53,874 nt of DNA from Candidatus Kurthia intestinigallinarum. Its GTDB lineage: Bacteria; Bacillota; Bacilli; Bacillales_A; Planococcaceae. The stretch spans positions 1 through 53,874 of the forward strand of contig NZ_JTFC01000001.1 in the NCBI RefSeq assembly GCF_003991225.1. Direction: 5' to 3'. A model generated the notes under the pieces. That model saw nothing but the letters and a program-made list of their open reading frames with translations, searched no databases and was not told where the DNA came from. A program made the position numbers and the translations under genes. Every line of letters begins with the position of its first letter. The first letter of the stretch is position 1. Below are positions 1 to 10,341 of the stretch, piece by piece.

Positions 1-224
1 GACACACCGCTGGTGTACCAGTTGTCTTGCCAAAGGCATCGCTGGGTAGCTATGTGTGGACGGGATAAGTGCTGAAAGCATCTAAGCATGAAGCCCCCCT
101 CAAGATGAGATTTCCCATTACGCAAGTAAGTAAGACCCCTGAAAGACGATCAGGTAGATAGGTTCGAGATGGAAGTGCAGCGATGTACGGAGTTGACGAA
201 TACTAATAGGTCGAGGACTTAACC
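1..224 (+). rRNA. rrl: 23S ribosomal RNA, 3' end (partial)
   Basis: This is the last part of a 23S rRNA, cut by the left window edge. It is recognised by the conserved 3' domain (GGATAAGTGCTGAAAGCATCT, then CGATGTACGGAGTTGACGAA and CTAATAGGTCGAGGACTTAACC). The mature 3' end is placed near 224 by similarity to Bacillales rRNA; a few bases of error are possible. No tRNA lies between it and the 5S gene. Confidence 0.97.
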
Positions 225-279
225 AAATATTACTTTCATGTCATAGTTTATCCAGTTTTGAAAGAACAATCTTTCATAG

Positions 280-395
<116 letters not shown>

Positions 396-401
396 ACACC
401 G

Positions 402-431
402 AAGTACTGACAGAAGTCAGTACTTTTTTTA
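402..431 (+). terminator. Rho-independent terminator of the rRNA operon
   Basis: A perfect 9-bp stem (AAGTACTGA, 402-410, with TCAGTACTT, 417-425) and a 6-nt loop run into a T tract. It sits 7 nt after 5S, so the operon ends here with no trailing tRNA cluster. Confidence 0.9.
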
Positions 432-506
432 TGCTTTAAAATGGCATATGAAGTGAATTTTCATGCTAAGTTACTTACAATAGAAGTAAGAGAGTAGGTG
501 CAGAAT

Positions 507-593
507 ATGAAAAAAACGACTTTTGTAAAATTAGTTGCTGCAACGACTGTAGCTACGATTACTTTATTAACAAAACCTAAAAAAGCAAAATAG
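507..593 (+). CDS. small hydrophobic peptide, 28 aa, unknown
   Basis: A 28-codon ORF starts with ATG at 507, behind a modest AGGTG ribosome binding site about 5 nt upstream. The product is a lysine-capped hydrophobic segment: MKKTTFVKLVAA, an alanine/threonine/leucine-rich core of about 15 residues, then a KPKKAK tail. That is the shape of a single-span membrane microprotein or an uncleaved signal-like peptide. It lies alone between the rRNA terminator and tmk, where B. subtilis carries csfB, xpaC, yaaN and yaaO. I do not recognise a family. Being short, it could be a chance ORF, but its composition and start context are better than random. Confidence 0.4.
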   Translation: MKKTTFVKLVAATTVATITLLTKPKKAK

Positions 594-623
594 TATTTAT
601 TGATTGAAAGAGGTAAGAGTTCA

Positions 624-1250
624 ATGGAAAAAACAGTGTTTATTACATTTGAAGGTCCAGAAGGTGCAGGTAAGACAACTGTGTTAAAAAAAATTGAGGA
701 ACGTCTAACTGAGCGTGGTGTAGATGTTGTTGCAACACGTGAACCAGGTGGTAGTGTGATTGCCGAAAAAATTCGTCATATTATTTTAGATAAAAATCAT
801 ACTGAAATGGATCCTCGTACAGAAGCTTTATTATATGCGGCTGCACGTAGTCAACATTTTGCAGAAACTGTAGAACCAGCACTAAAAGAGGGTAAAGTAG
901 TATTATGTGACCGCTTTATTGACTCTTCATTAACGTACCAAGGTGTTGGCCGTAATTTAGGAATCGATGCAGTGAAAGCGATTAATGAATTTGCAATTGG
1001 CGACAGAATGCCGGATGTGACGGTGTTATTTGATTTAGAACCAGAAGTAGGTTTAGCGCGTATCAATGCGAATGCGGGTCGTGAAGTGAATCGTTTGGAT
1101 AAAGAAGATTTAGCTTTTCACCAATCTGTACATGAGGCGTATTTACATTTAGCAGAACGTTTCCCAGAGCGCATTCAAGTAATTGATGCGAGCAAATCTT
1201 TAGAAGAAGTAGTAGAATCAGCATGGCAATGTATTGCACCACTTGTTTAG
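624..1250 (+). CDS. tmk: thymidylate kinase
   Basis: The product phosphorylates dTMP to dTDP with ATP, the last committed step of dTTP supply in the cytoplasm. The 208-residue protein shows the P-loop GPEGAGKTT near residue 11, the [12 protein letters not shown] motif near residues 93-104 (catalytic DR pair) and a lid region near residue 140. Length matches the B. subtilis enzyme (212 aa). The ATG at 624 is preferred over an in-frame TTG at 600 because AGAGGT lies about 9 nt upstream of it and the protein then begins [11 protein letters not shown] like its relatives. It heads a rightward run with darA, yaaR, holB, ricT and yabA, the standard Bacillales order. Confidence 0.96.
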   Translation: MEKTVFITFEGPEGAGKTTVLKKIEERLTERGVDVVATREPGGSVIAEKIRHIILDKNHTEMDPRTEALLYAAARSQHFAETVEPALKEGKVVLCDRFIDSSLTYQGVGRNLGIDAVKAINEFAIGDRMPDVTVLFDLEPEVGLARINANAGREVNRLDKEDLAFHQSVHEAYLHLAERFPERIQVIDASKSLEEVVESAWQCIAPLV

Positions 1251-1273
1251 CCATGATGAAAAATTTGACTTTA

Positions 1274-1282
1274 TGATATAAT
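1274..1282 (+). promoter_or_regulatory. extended -10 promoter candidate for darA
   Basis: TGATATAAT is a full extended -10 element (TGnTATAAT) 29 nt before the darA start. No good -35 is visible, as is usual for extended -10 promoters. It would let darA be transcribed apart from tmk. Confidence 0.45.
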
Positions 1283-1304
1283 AGTTGAAAAGAATCAGGA
1301 GTGA

Positions 1305-1640
<336 letters not shown>

Positions 1641-1659
1641 AGTGGAGGCGACCGTATAA

Positions 1660-2097
1660 ATGAAAATTAACCAAGACATACACGTTGGGAGAAACCAGGC
1701 ACAGACTCGACAAGTGCAGCAACAGGCGACGAATAATTTTGGTAGTCTTGTTGTAAAACAGGGCCAAAAAATGCAGACGGAACAGCTAACACGTTTGTTA
1801 GGTGATATTTCGACTGCGGGTGAACGTATTACGAAGTCGCGTAATTTACGTGATCTTGCAAAATTTAAAATGTTGATTAAACGCTTTTTGAAAGAGTCTG
1901 TATCGTTTGGTATGGAGTTGAAACAGTCTCATACGTGGAATCGTTTTGGTGAGGGCCGTCGTTTAAAGATTGTTGATACAATTGATGAAAAGCTAATTGA
2001 ATTAACGGAAGATATTTTGAATGAGGAAAAGGACTCTGTAGATCTTCTAGCGAAAATCGGAGAGATTAAAGGGTTACTCATTAATCTGTACACATAA
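1660..2097 (+). CDS. yaaR: YaaR family protein (DUF327)
   Basis: This 145-residue protein of unknown function belongs to the conserved YaaR/DUF327 family found next to darA and holB in Bacillales. It is rich in charged and helical residues, with a C-terminal half (about 60-145) containing FKMLIKRFLKE and RRLKIVDTIDEKLIELTE. No signal peptide or membrane segment is seen. The first 30 residues are glutamine-rich and probably flexible. ATG 1660 follows a GGAGGCG ribosome binding site by a suitable distance. The call rests on sequence resemblance and position. Confidence 0.88.
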   Translation: MKINQDIHVGRNQAQTRQVQQQATNNFGSLVVKQGQKMQTEQLTRLLGDISTAGERITKSRNLRDLAKFKMLIKRFLKESVSFGMELKQSHTWNRFGEGRRLKIVDTIDEKLIELTEDILNEEKDSVDLLAKIGEIKGLLINLYT

Positions 2098-2100
2098 CGG

Positions 2101-2193
2101 AGCTGTGGCATTAGGGAAAACATCTGATGATGAACATTCGTGCTTAGGCATGAAGCGCATCGGTTGTACTTGTGTCACAGCTTCATTTTTTAA
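2101..2193 (+). repeat. imperfect inverted repeat before holB, possible terminator/attenuator
   Basis: AGCTGTGGCA (2101-2110) pairs with TGTCACAGCT (2173-2182), 10 bp with one G-U, and is followed by a run of six T. The 62-nt interior contains a second small stem (GTGCTT with AAGCGC). It fills the yaaR-holB gap. It may be a weak terminator or structured leader. Confidence 0.4.
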
Positions 2194-2204
2194 AGGTGAT
2201 GGAA

Positions 2205-3212
2205 ATGGAAAAAACAACAGAACAACTGAAACAATTGCAACCGGTCGTTATGAAGCAGTTACAAATCATTGAACGTAAAAATCGAATCGGTCAAGCCTAC
2301 ATATTTGAAGGTAAAAAAGGGACGGCAACGGAAGAAGTCGCACATTTTTTTGTGAAGTTATTATTATGTGAGCAACCAATCGATGGCGAGCCATGTAACA
2401 CATGTCGTAGCTGTCAGCGCCTTGAAACGGGGAACCATATTAATTTTCATCAAGTGTATCCAGATGGGCAATTTATTAAAGTAGCGGCAATTGAGGAGCT
2501 ACTGATAGAAATGAGTAAGCGTGGTATGGAAGCAGGACGCAAAGTATATATTGTACATGATGCGGAACGCTTAAATGCAAAATCTGCGAATAAATTGCTA
2601 AAATTCTTAGAAGAACCGATTGGTGAAGTAACGGCGATTTTCACAACACAAAATATTAATGCGATTTTGCCGACGATTCGGTCACGCTGTCAGCATATTG
2701 CGTTTCAACCAATTCCAAAGCATTTATTATTAGATGAACTGCGTAATCAAGGCATTAGTGCATCTCTTGCGGCGACGGTTAGTATGGTAACGAGCGACGT
2801 AGATGAAGCAATTGCTTTAACAAAAGATGACGAGTTTGCACAGGCGAGAAAAACAGTGTTAAAATTAATAGAAGCGACGCTATCGAAAAATGTGCATGAG
2901 GCATTATTAATTGTGCATGAGGATTGGTTGCCAACTTTTAAAGAAAGAGACCAAATGGAGTTAGCATTGGATTTACTGCTCTATGCGTATCGCGATATTG
3001 TAGCAGTAAAGGCAAATCCAACAGCAGCGTTAACGTATCCTGACATGAAGGACTTCTTTGTGACCACAGGATTACGTTTAACATACGAGCAACTTTCAAA
3101 AATGTTGCAAGCAGTATTACATGCACGAAAAACATTGCATAGTAATATGAATCGTACATTGCTGATGGAACAATTAATGCTAAACCTGCAGGAGGGAAAG
3201 TCCTTTGTATAA
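2205..3212 (+). CDS. holB: DNA polymerase III delta' subunit
   Basis: This is the clamp-loader subunit delta' of the replicative polymerase. The protein is 335 aa (B. subtilis 329). It has the AAA+ fold start RIGQAYIFEGKKGT near residue 30 with a degenerate P-loop, as expected for the non-hydrolysing delta' subunit. A zinc-binding cysteine set follows (CEQPIDGEPCNTCRSC, about 58-73), then NKLLKFLEEP and the sensor/SRC-like IRSRCQHI. ATG 2205 is chosen because AAGGTG is 6 nt upstream; an in-frame GTG at 2172 and ATG 2199 lack a spaced site. Its end overlaps ricT by 8 nt, indicating translational coupling. Confidence 0.93.
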   Translation: MEKTTEQLKQLQPVVMKQLQIIERKNRIGQAYIFEGKKGTATEEVAHFFVKLLLCEQPIDGEPCNTCRSCQRLETGNHINFHQVYPDGQFIKVAAIEELLIEMSKRGMEAGRKVYIVHDAERLNAKSANKLLKFLEEPIGEVTAIFTTQNINAILPTIRSRCQHIAFQPIPKHLLLDELRNQGISASLAATVSMVTSDVDEAIALTKDDEFAQARKTVLKLIEATLSKNVHEALLIVHEDWLPTFKERDQMELALDLLLYAYRDIVAVKANPTAALTYPDMKDFFVTTGLRLTYEQLSKMLQAVLHARKTLHSNMNRTLLMEQLMLNLQEGKSFV

Positions 3213-4023
3213 AGTAGTAGGAGTCCGTTTTAAGAAAGCGGGTAAAATATATTATTTTGATCCTAATGAAAATGCACTTGAAAATGGCGAATATGTCATT
3301 GTCGAAACCGCACGTGGGATTGAATATGGTAAAGTAGTTGTTCCGCCAAAAGAAGTGGAAGATGATGATGTCATCTTGCCATTAAAGCAAGTTGTTCGCC
3401 AAGCAAATGAGCACGATAGTATTCAAGTATCTGAAAATCTTGAAGACTCGAAGCGTGCATTTGAGCTTGCTACTGAAAAAATTTCAACGCATAAGCTAGA
3501 AATGAAATTAGTAGATGTCGAATATACCTTTGATCGCAATAAAATTATCTTTTATTTTACCGCAGAAGGTCGTGTTGACTTCCGTGAGCTAGTAAAGGAT
3601 TTAGCTTCTGTATTCCGTACACGAATTGAATTACGTCAAATTGGCGTACGTGATGAAGCAAAAATGTTAGGTGGCATTGGCCCATGTGGTCGTATGTTAT
3701 GTTGTTCAACGTTTTTAGGTGATTTTGAGCCCGTGTCAATTAAAATGGCGAAGGACCAAAATCTATCGTTAAATCCATCAAAAATTTCAGGTTTATGTGG
3801 CCGCTTAATGTGCTGCTTAAAATATGAAAATGATGAATATGAAGACGCTCGTTCAAAAATGCCAGACATCGGTCGTACAATTTCAACGCCTGACGGTAAA
3901 GGGAAGGTCGTTGGTTTGAATATTTTAGAACGTTTATTGCAAGTAGAACTGTTTGAAGAGAATCGTGTGTTAGAATATACATTAGATGAAATTGTAGAAT
4001 TTGAAAAAAGTTCAGTACAATAG
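3205..4023 (+). CDS. ricT: RicT (YaaT), PSP1-domain subunit of the Ric complex
   Basis: In B. subtilis RicT (YaaT) works with RicA and RicF as an iron-sulfur and FAD-containing complex that promotes RNase Y processing and, by that route, Spo0A phosphorylation, competence and biofilm. The 272-residue protein starts [20 protein letters not shown]. It contains the PSP1 core with [20 protein letters not shown] near residue 95 and two cysteine clusters, [14 protein letters not shown] (about 157) and CGRLMCC (about 197). The start is TTG 3205, behind GGAGGG, inside the end of holB. It is notable that this sporulation-linked helper is fully kept here. Confidence 0.95.
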   Translation: MYKVVGVRFKKAGKIYYFDPNENALENGEYVIVETARGIEYGKVVVPPKEVEDDDVILPLKQVVRQANEHDSIQVSENLEDSKRAFELATEKISTHKLEMKLVDVEYTFDRNKIIFYFTAEGRVDFRELVKDLASVFRTRIELRQIGVRDEAKMLGGIGPCGRMLCCSTFLGDFEPVSIKMAKDQNLSLNPSKISGLCGRLMCCLKYENDEYEDARSKMPDIGRTISTPDGKGKVVGLNILERLLQVELFEENRVLEYTLDEIVEFEKSSVQ

Positions 4024-4043
4024 GGGAATATGAGGTGGCTTGC

Positions 4044-4403
4044 GTGAAGGACCATAATTTCTTAGACACTGTTATGGAATTCGAACAACAGCTTGAGTCG
4101 ATGCAAACTCAATTTGAGGCATTAAAAAAGTTTGTAGCTTTAATGATGGAGGAACATCAGACACTACAAATGGAAAATCATCATTTGCGTACGCGTTTGG
4201 AAGAAGTACTATCACAACAACCAGAGCAGTTGCCTGAGATTGCGGTAGAAAAACGTGATGTGCTAGATGTTGGTGAAGGATACGATAATTTAGCGCGTCT
4301 TTACCACGAGGGCTACCATGTATGTAATGTACATTTTGGCTCATCGCGTAAAGGTGAAGATTGCTTGTTCTGTCTTTCATTTTTAAATAAACAAAATGAC
4401 TAA
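4044..4403 (+). CDS. yabA: DNA replication initiation control protein YabA
   Basis: This protein restrains replication initiation by bridging DnaA and the DnaN sliding clamp. It has 119 residues, the same as B. subtilis. The N-terminal half is a coiled coil ([20 protein letters not shown] and following). The C-terminal domain carries the zinc ligands in HVCNVHFG and CLFCLSF. The start is taken as GTG 4044, 5-6 nt after GAGGTGG; an upstream in-frame GTG at 4035 lies inside that ribosome binding site. It closes the tmk-yabA run and is followed by a terminator. Confidence 0.93.
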   Translation: MKDHNFLDTVMEFEQQLESMQTQFEALKKFVALMMEEHQTLQMENHHLRTRLEEVLSQQPEQLPEIAVEKRDVLDVGEGYDNLARLYHEGYHVCNVHFGSSRKGEDCLFCLSFLNKQND

Positions 4404-4432
4404 AAAGGGGCTTCTTCTATAAGCCTCTTTTA
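4403..4432 (+). terminator. terminator after yabA
   Basis: AAAAGGGGCTT (4403-4413) pairs with AAGCCTCTTTT (4421-4431) with one G-U pair and a 7-nt loop. The right arm supplies the T run. Confidence 0.8.
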
Positions 4433-4452
4433 GTTTGTTGGAGGGTAAGTTC

Positions 4453-5202
4453 ATGGAACAATGGTTAAAGGATGATGAACGATTGGACTATTTGCTAGCG
4501 GAGGAGCTACGCATTATACAAAGTCCATCGGTATTTTCATTTTCTCTTGATGCCGTATTATTGTCTCGCTTCGTAAATGTTCCACATCATAAAGGACAAA
4601 TTGTTGATTTATGTGCAGGGAATGGAGCGATTCCGTTATTTTTAAGCGCGCGTACAAAAGCGCATATTACAGCGGTAGAATTGCAGGATCGTCTTGTTGA
4701 TATGGCGAGCCGTAGCGTAAAATACAATGAGCTTGAAGAACAAATTACAATCATGCAAGGAGATGTGCGTACGGTTTCGACAGATTTAGGTATTGAAAAA
4801 TACGATGTCGTGACATGCAATCCTCCTTATTTCTTGGCACATGAGGCGAGCGATAAAAACTTAAAAGAGCATGTGAAAATCGCGCGTCATGAAATTTATT
4901 TGAAGCTTGATGAAATGATTTATACGTCAGGACGCTTATTAAAGCAAGGTGGGAAAGCGGCGTATGTACATCGCCCAGAGCGTCTGCTCGACATCGTCAT
5001 GGCAATGCGTGCAAATCGTATTGAACCAAAACGAATTCAACTTGTGTACCCAAAAATGGGCAAAGAGGCAAATACGTTGTTGATTGAAGGTATTAAGGAC
5101 GGGAAGCCAGGTTTAAAAGTTCTGCCACCACTTTATGTGTACGGAGATGACAATGAATATACAGACGAAGTGCGTGGGATGCTTTATGGCGACGCCGAAT
5201 AA
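4453..5202 (+). CDS. yabB: tRNA1(Val) A37 N6-methyltransferase family protein (YabB)
   Basis: This is a class I SAM-dependent methyltransferase of the TrmN6/YabB family, predicted to methylate N6 of adenine in tRNA. It has 249 aa. Motif I is visible as [15 protein letters not shown] near residue 50, and the amino-methylase signature NPPY occurs as VVTCNPPYF near residue 118. [10 protein letters not shown] segment precedes motif I as in the family. ATG 4453 follows GGAGGG by 7 nt. The 3' end overlaps yazA by 17 nt, so yabB, yazA and rsmI form one coupled operon. The precise tRNA target is inferred from the family. Confidence 0.88.
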   Translation: MEQWLKDDERLDYLLAEELRIIQSPSVFSFSLDAVLLSRFVNVPHHKGQIVDLCAGNGAIPLFLSARTKAHITAVELQDRLVDMASRSVKYNELEEQITIMQGDVRTVSTDLGIEKYDVVTCNPPYFLAHEASDKNLKEHVKIARHEIYLKLDEMIYTSGRLLKQGGKAAYVHRPERLLDIVMAMRANRIEPKRIQLVYPKMGKEANTLLIEGIKDGKPGLKVLPPLYVYGDDNEYTDEVRGMLYGDAE

Positions 5203-5476
5203 AGAAGTCATGTATGTCGTTAGTTGTAGCGACGGGACTTTATATACTGGGTATACGAATAACCTAGAGAAGCGACTTGCGACACATAACGCCGGGAAGG
5301 GTGCCAAGTATACGCGCGCACGTCTACCGGTAAGCTGTATTTATTATGAAGAGTTTGAAACGAAGCATGAGGCGATGAGCGCTGAATATCATTTCAAGCG
5401 CTTGACGCGTCAACAAAAGTTAAATTATATAGAAGAAAGAGGTCGTACGGATGATTCAATCACAAATGAGCGCTGA
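5186..5476 (+). CDS. yazA: GIY-YIG nuclease-like protein YazA
   Basis: This small protein (about 96 aa) of the UPF0213/YhbQ-like GIY-YIG family has the sequence [23 protein letters not shown] at its start (GIY-YIG equivalents YVV and YTG, then R), with a conserved helical part containing [10 protein letters not shown]. Family members have a nuclease fold; the cellular role is unsettled. Two starts are possible: ATG 5186, which I favour for length, and ATG 5210, both with weak ribosome binding sites. That fits translation coupled to yabB, which it overlaps. It also overlaps rsmI by 26 nt. Confidence 0.85.
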   Translation: MATPNKEVMYVVSCSDGTLYTGYTNNLEKRLATHNAGKGAKYTRARLPVSCIYYEEFETKHEAMSAEYHFKRLTRQQKLNYIEERGRTDDSITNER

Positions 5477-6323
5477 GCACGAACGCGGTGCTTTGTATTT
5501 AGTCCCGACGCCGATTGGCAATTTAGAAGATATGACAATGCGCGCCTTGCGTATTTTAAAGGAAGCGGATGTGATTGCGGCAGAAGATACGCGCAACACA
5601 AAACGCTTATGTAACTATTTTGAAATTGAAACGCCACTAACAAGCTATCATGACTTCAATCAGGAGCAGGGCGGCGAGAAGTTGCTGCATATGCTACGTG
5701 AGGGAAAAACAGTGGCACTTGTAAGTGATGCGGGAATGCCTTGTATTTCAGATCCAGGGAAAGATATTTCAATGAAGGCGATGGCAGAAGGTTTTGCTGT
5801 TGTGCCATTACCAGGAGCCAATGCGGCATTAACAGCATTAATCGGCTCTGGGTTACCCGCACAGCCATTTTTATTTTATGGTTTTTTAAGTCGTCAAAAG
5901 AAAGAGCGTAAAGAATCGCTTGAAGGCTTAGCAAAACGTCATGAAACGATTATCTTTTATGAGGCACCGCATCGTATGAAGGATACATTAAAAGATATGC
6001 ATGCCATCTTAGGTGACCGTAAAATCGTTTTAGCGCGGGAATTAACGAAGAAATTTGAAGAGTTTTTACGTGGTACGATTGAAGAGGCACTTGAATGGGC
6101 AAACAGTAGCGAAATTCGAGGGGAATTTGTTGTCATTGTTGAAGGTGCAGATGAAAGTGTCATTGAAGAAGAGGTAACATGGTGGTCAGCGCTTAGTGTT
6201 GTGGAACACATTGAAAAACTTATTGAAAATGGCCAAAGCTCGAAAGAAGCCATCAAGGAAGTGTCTAAAGAACGTAAATTACCAAAACGTGACGTCTACC
6301 AAGCATATCATGTAGAAGACTAA
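5451..6323 (+). CDS. rsmI: 16S rRNA 2'-O-methyltransferase RsmI
   Basis: The enzyme methylates the ribose of C1402 in 16S rRNA (decoding centre) using SAM. It has 290 aa, near the 292 aa of B. subtilis YabC. Tetrapyrrole-methylase-like fold signatures are [15 protein letters not shown] near residue 16, [11 protein letters not shown] near residue 43, [12 protein letters not shown] near residue 97 and the FYEAPHRM segment near residue 170. ATG 5451 follows AGAGGT by about 8 nt, inside the end of yazA. It is the last gene of the yabB-yazA-rsmI operon. Confidence 0.95.
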   Translation: MIQSQMSAEHERGALYLVPTPIGNLEDMTMRALRILKEADVIAAEDTRNTKRLCNYFEIETPLTSYHDFNQEQGGEKLLHMLREGKTVALVSDAGMPCISDPGKDISMKAMAEGFAVVPLPGANAALTALIGSGLPAQPFLFYGFLSRQKKERKESLEGLAKRHETIIFYEAPHRMKDTLKDMHAILGDRKIVLARELTKKFEEFLRGTIEEALEWANSSEIRGEFVVIVEGADESVIEEEVTWWSALSVVEHIEKLIENGQSSKEAIKEVSKERKLPKRDVYQAYHVED

Positions 6324-6366
6324 AAAAGAGCCGCAATCATTATTTGATTGTGGCTCTTTTTTTATA
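6323..6366 (+). terminator. strong terminator after rsmI
   Basis: The stem AAAGAGCCGCAATCA with TGATTGTGGCTCTTT (one G-U) and a short loop are followed by eight T. It closes the operon ahead of the convergent abrB. Confidence 0.9.
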
Positions 6367-6422
6367 ACTAAAGCGGTATAAAACCTGAAAAGTCTATTCC
6401 TATATATTATAGAAGAAACTCC

Positions 6423-6467
6423 AAATAAAAACGTAGCCCCGATGAATCGGCGAAAATTCATCGGGGC
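6423..6467 (-). terminator. terminator of abrB (leftward)
   Basis: CCCCGATGAAT (6437-6447) pairs with ATTCATCGGGG (6456-6466), extended by one more G-C pair. Read on the minus strand the hairpin is followed by CTACGTTTTTATTT, so it ends the abrB transcript. Confidence 0.8.
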
Positions 6468-6549
6468 CTCTATTTATATAATTTTCACATACAAAAACAA
6501 GGGTTTAACTATTTTAAGGGATTGGAAAATGGGATGTTACAACACTAAA

Positions 6550-6828
6550 TTATTTGTTTAATTTAGATTGGATTTCTTTTACTAAGATTTGTGCGCCTTC
6601 TGGGCTTAAGATTAAGTTACCACCAGCAAGACGGAAGTTATCGTCTGATACTTCACCTGTTACAGCACAAGTCATGTTAGGCATATATTTTTTTAAGATG
6701 ATTTTATCATCATCCACATAAATTTCTAAAGCGTCTTTCTCTGCAATGCTTAATGTGCGGCGTAATTCGATAGGAATAACCACGCGACCTAATTCGTCAA
6801 CTTTACGTACAATACCTGTAGATTTCAT
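6550..6828 (-). CDS. abrB: transition-state regulator AbrB
   Basis: This is a global DNA-binding regulator that represses post-exponential genes during growth; the active form is a tetramer on AT-rich DNA. At 92 aa it is nearly identical over the N-terminal swapped-hairpin domain to B. subtilis AbrB (MKSTGIVRKVDELGRVVIPI, then ELRRTL and DALEIYVDDDKIILKKY), including the DNA-contacting arginines and a Cys near residue 54. The start has an AGGAGGAG site. It is monocistronic and leftward, between convergent rsmI and divergent metG. Its 5' region carries a sigma-A promoter and tandem Spo0A boxes, so repression by Spo0A is expected as in B. subtilis. Confidence 0.96.
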   Translation of the reverse strand: MKSTGIVRKVDELGRVVIPIELRRTLSIAEKDALEIYVDDDKIILKKYMPNMTCAVTGEVSDDNFRLAGGNLILSPEGAQILVKEIQSKLNK

Positions 6829-6870
6829 GATGAATCTCCTCCTAATTAATTGTTTGATCTATTTTTTTGT

Positions 6871-6887
6871 TTCGTCAAAATTCGACA
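6871..6887 (-). promoter_or_regulatory. tandem Spo0A (0A) boxes in the abrB leader
   Basis: Read on the abrB strand the sequence is TGTCGAA-TTT-TGACGAA: two 0A boxes (consensus TGNCGAA) spaced 3 nt apart. They lie about +15 to +31 relative to the predicted abrB start. B. subtilis abrB has the same two boxes with the same spacing just downstream of its start. This is strong sequence evidence for Spo0A control. Confidence 0.75.
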
Positions 6888-6908
6888 TCATTTCTTTGTC
6901 TGGAACTA

Positions 6909-6937
6909 ATCATACCAACTAATACCATAATCGTCAA
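6909..6937 (-). promoter_or_regulatory. sigma-A promoter of abrB
   Basis: On the minus strand TTGACG (6937-6932), 17 nt, then TATGAT (6914-6909). It lies immediately upstream of the tandem 0A boxes. Confidence 0.75.
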
Positions 6938-9164
<2,227 letters not shown>

Positions 9165-9182
9165 TTATTGGATGATTTTAAT

Positions 9183-9215
9183 GAAAGGATCGTGCTGTTA
9201 GCGCGGTCCTTTTCT
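9183..9215 (+). terminator. terminator after metG
   Basis: GAAAGGATCGTGC pairs with GCGCGGTCCTTTTC with two G-U pairs around a short loop. The T run is within the right arm and tail. Confidence 0.65.
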
Positions 9216-9429
9216 GTTACGTTTGCCAAAAAATAGTAAAAATATGTTTAGAATTAATAATTATATAGTATAAATAAGTGACTTTATATGTCAAATTACA
9301 CTTTCTTTTTACGTAAAAATGTGAAGATTTTTTAGCTATTTATAACATTTGTAATATAAATGTAATATAGAAGTTATTTATGAAATGGTTTTAATGAGTA
9401 CAATAAATCTCAGAAAAGGAGCATGTCAT

Positions 9430-10203
9430 ATGTTTATCGATACGCATGTCCATTTAAACAACGAGCAATACAACGAAGATTTAGATCAGGTGATTGAGCG
9501 CGCCTTTGAAAACAACGTCAAAGAGATGGTTGTGATTGGTTTTGACCGACCAACGATTGAGCGAGCGCTTGAACTTGCTGAGCAATACGATTTTATTTAC
9601 GCAGCGATCGGCTGGCATCCAGTTGATGCAATCGATTGTACAGACGAAGATCTAGCATGGATTGAAAAATTAGCAACTGAACATAACAAAGTCGTCGCCA
9701 TTGGAGAAACAGGATTGGATTATCATTGGGATAAGTCACCCAAAGATGTGCAAGAAGAAATCTTCCGCAAGCAAATTCAGCTTGCGAAACGCGTAAAACT
9801 CCCAATTATTATTCATAATCGCGAGGCAACTGGTGATTGTGTACGCATGTTAATGGAAGAACATGCGGAAGAGGTGGGGGGCGTCATGCACTCCTTCAGC
9901 GCAAGCGTCGAAATCGCAGAAGTGATTATCGAAAAGTTAAATTTCTACGTCGGATTAGGTGGACCTGTAACATTCAAAAATGCAAAAACACCTAAAAAAG
10001 TCGCCGCAGAAATACCGCTTGAACGAATTATTTTAGAAACGGACGCACCTTTCCTTGCGCCACATCCAAATCGGGGTAAAAGGAACGAGCCGTCATACAT
10101 CCCTCTAATCGCCGCAGAAATCGCGCAACTACGCGGAATAGCGGTTGAAGAGGTAGAGCGTGTGACGACCGAAAATGCACATCGTTTCTATAACATAAAA
10201 TGA
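9430..10203 (+). CDS. yabD: TatD family metal-dependent DNase (YabD)
   Basis: This is a TIM-barrel metal-dependent hydrolase of the TatD family, with predicted 3'-5' exonuclease or related phosphoesterase activity on nucleic acid. It has 257 aa. Metal ligands are visible in FIDTHVHLNNE near residue 2, AIGETGLDYHW near residue 93, IIHNREA near residue 127, GGVMHSFSAS near residue 152 and LETDAPFLAPHP near residue 204. ATG 9430 follows AAAGGAG; upstream in-frame starts at 9385 lack one. The gene keeps its usual place between metG and yabE. The physiological substrate is unknown. Confidence 0.92.
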   Translation: MFIDTHVHLNNEQYNEDLDQVIERAFENNVKEMVVIGFDRPTIERALELAEQYDFIYAAIGWHPVDAIDCTDEDLAWIEKLATEHNKVVAIGETGLDYHWDKSPKDVQEEIFRKQIQLAKRVKLPIIIHNREATGDCVRMLMEEHAEEVGGVMHSFSASVEIAEVIIEKLNFYVGLGGPVTFKNAKTPKKVAAEIPLERIILETDAPFLAPHPNRGKRNEPSYIPLIAAEIAQLRGIAVEEVERVTTENAHRFYNIK

Positions 10204-10283
10204 AACTTTGGAACTAATTCCTCCAAACTCACGAAAACGTTGGTACAATAAGGTTTTCCTTTTTATGTAAAATTCATCCACTG

Positions 10284-10313
10284 TTGACAGGGACTAAAGA
10301 CACTCTATATAAT
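10284..10313 (+). promoter_or_regulatory. sigma-A promoter of the SH3/3D gene
   Basis: TTGACA (10284-10289), 18 nt, TATAAT (10308-10313), both perfect hexamers, 28 nt before the start codon at 10342. Confidence 0.8.
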
Positions 10314-10341
10314 CCAACGAGTGAATAAGGAGGTATTTTTC

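Noticed and set aside
10201-10228. ECF sigma-factor promoter or palindrome (TTTGGA/TCCAAA) after yabD.
   Set aside because: TGAAAC is present but no matching -10 at the expected distance; the arms are only 6 bp.
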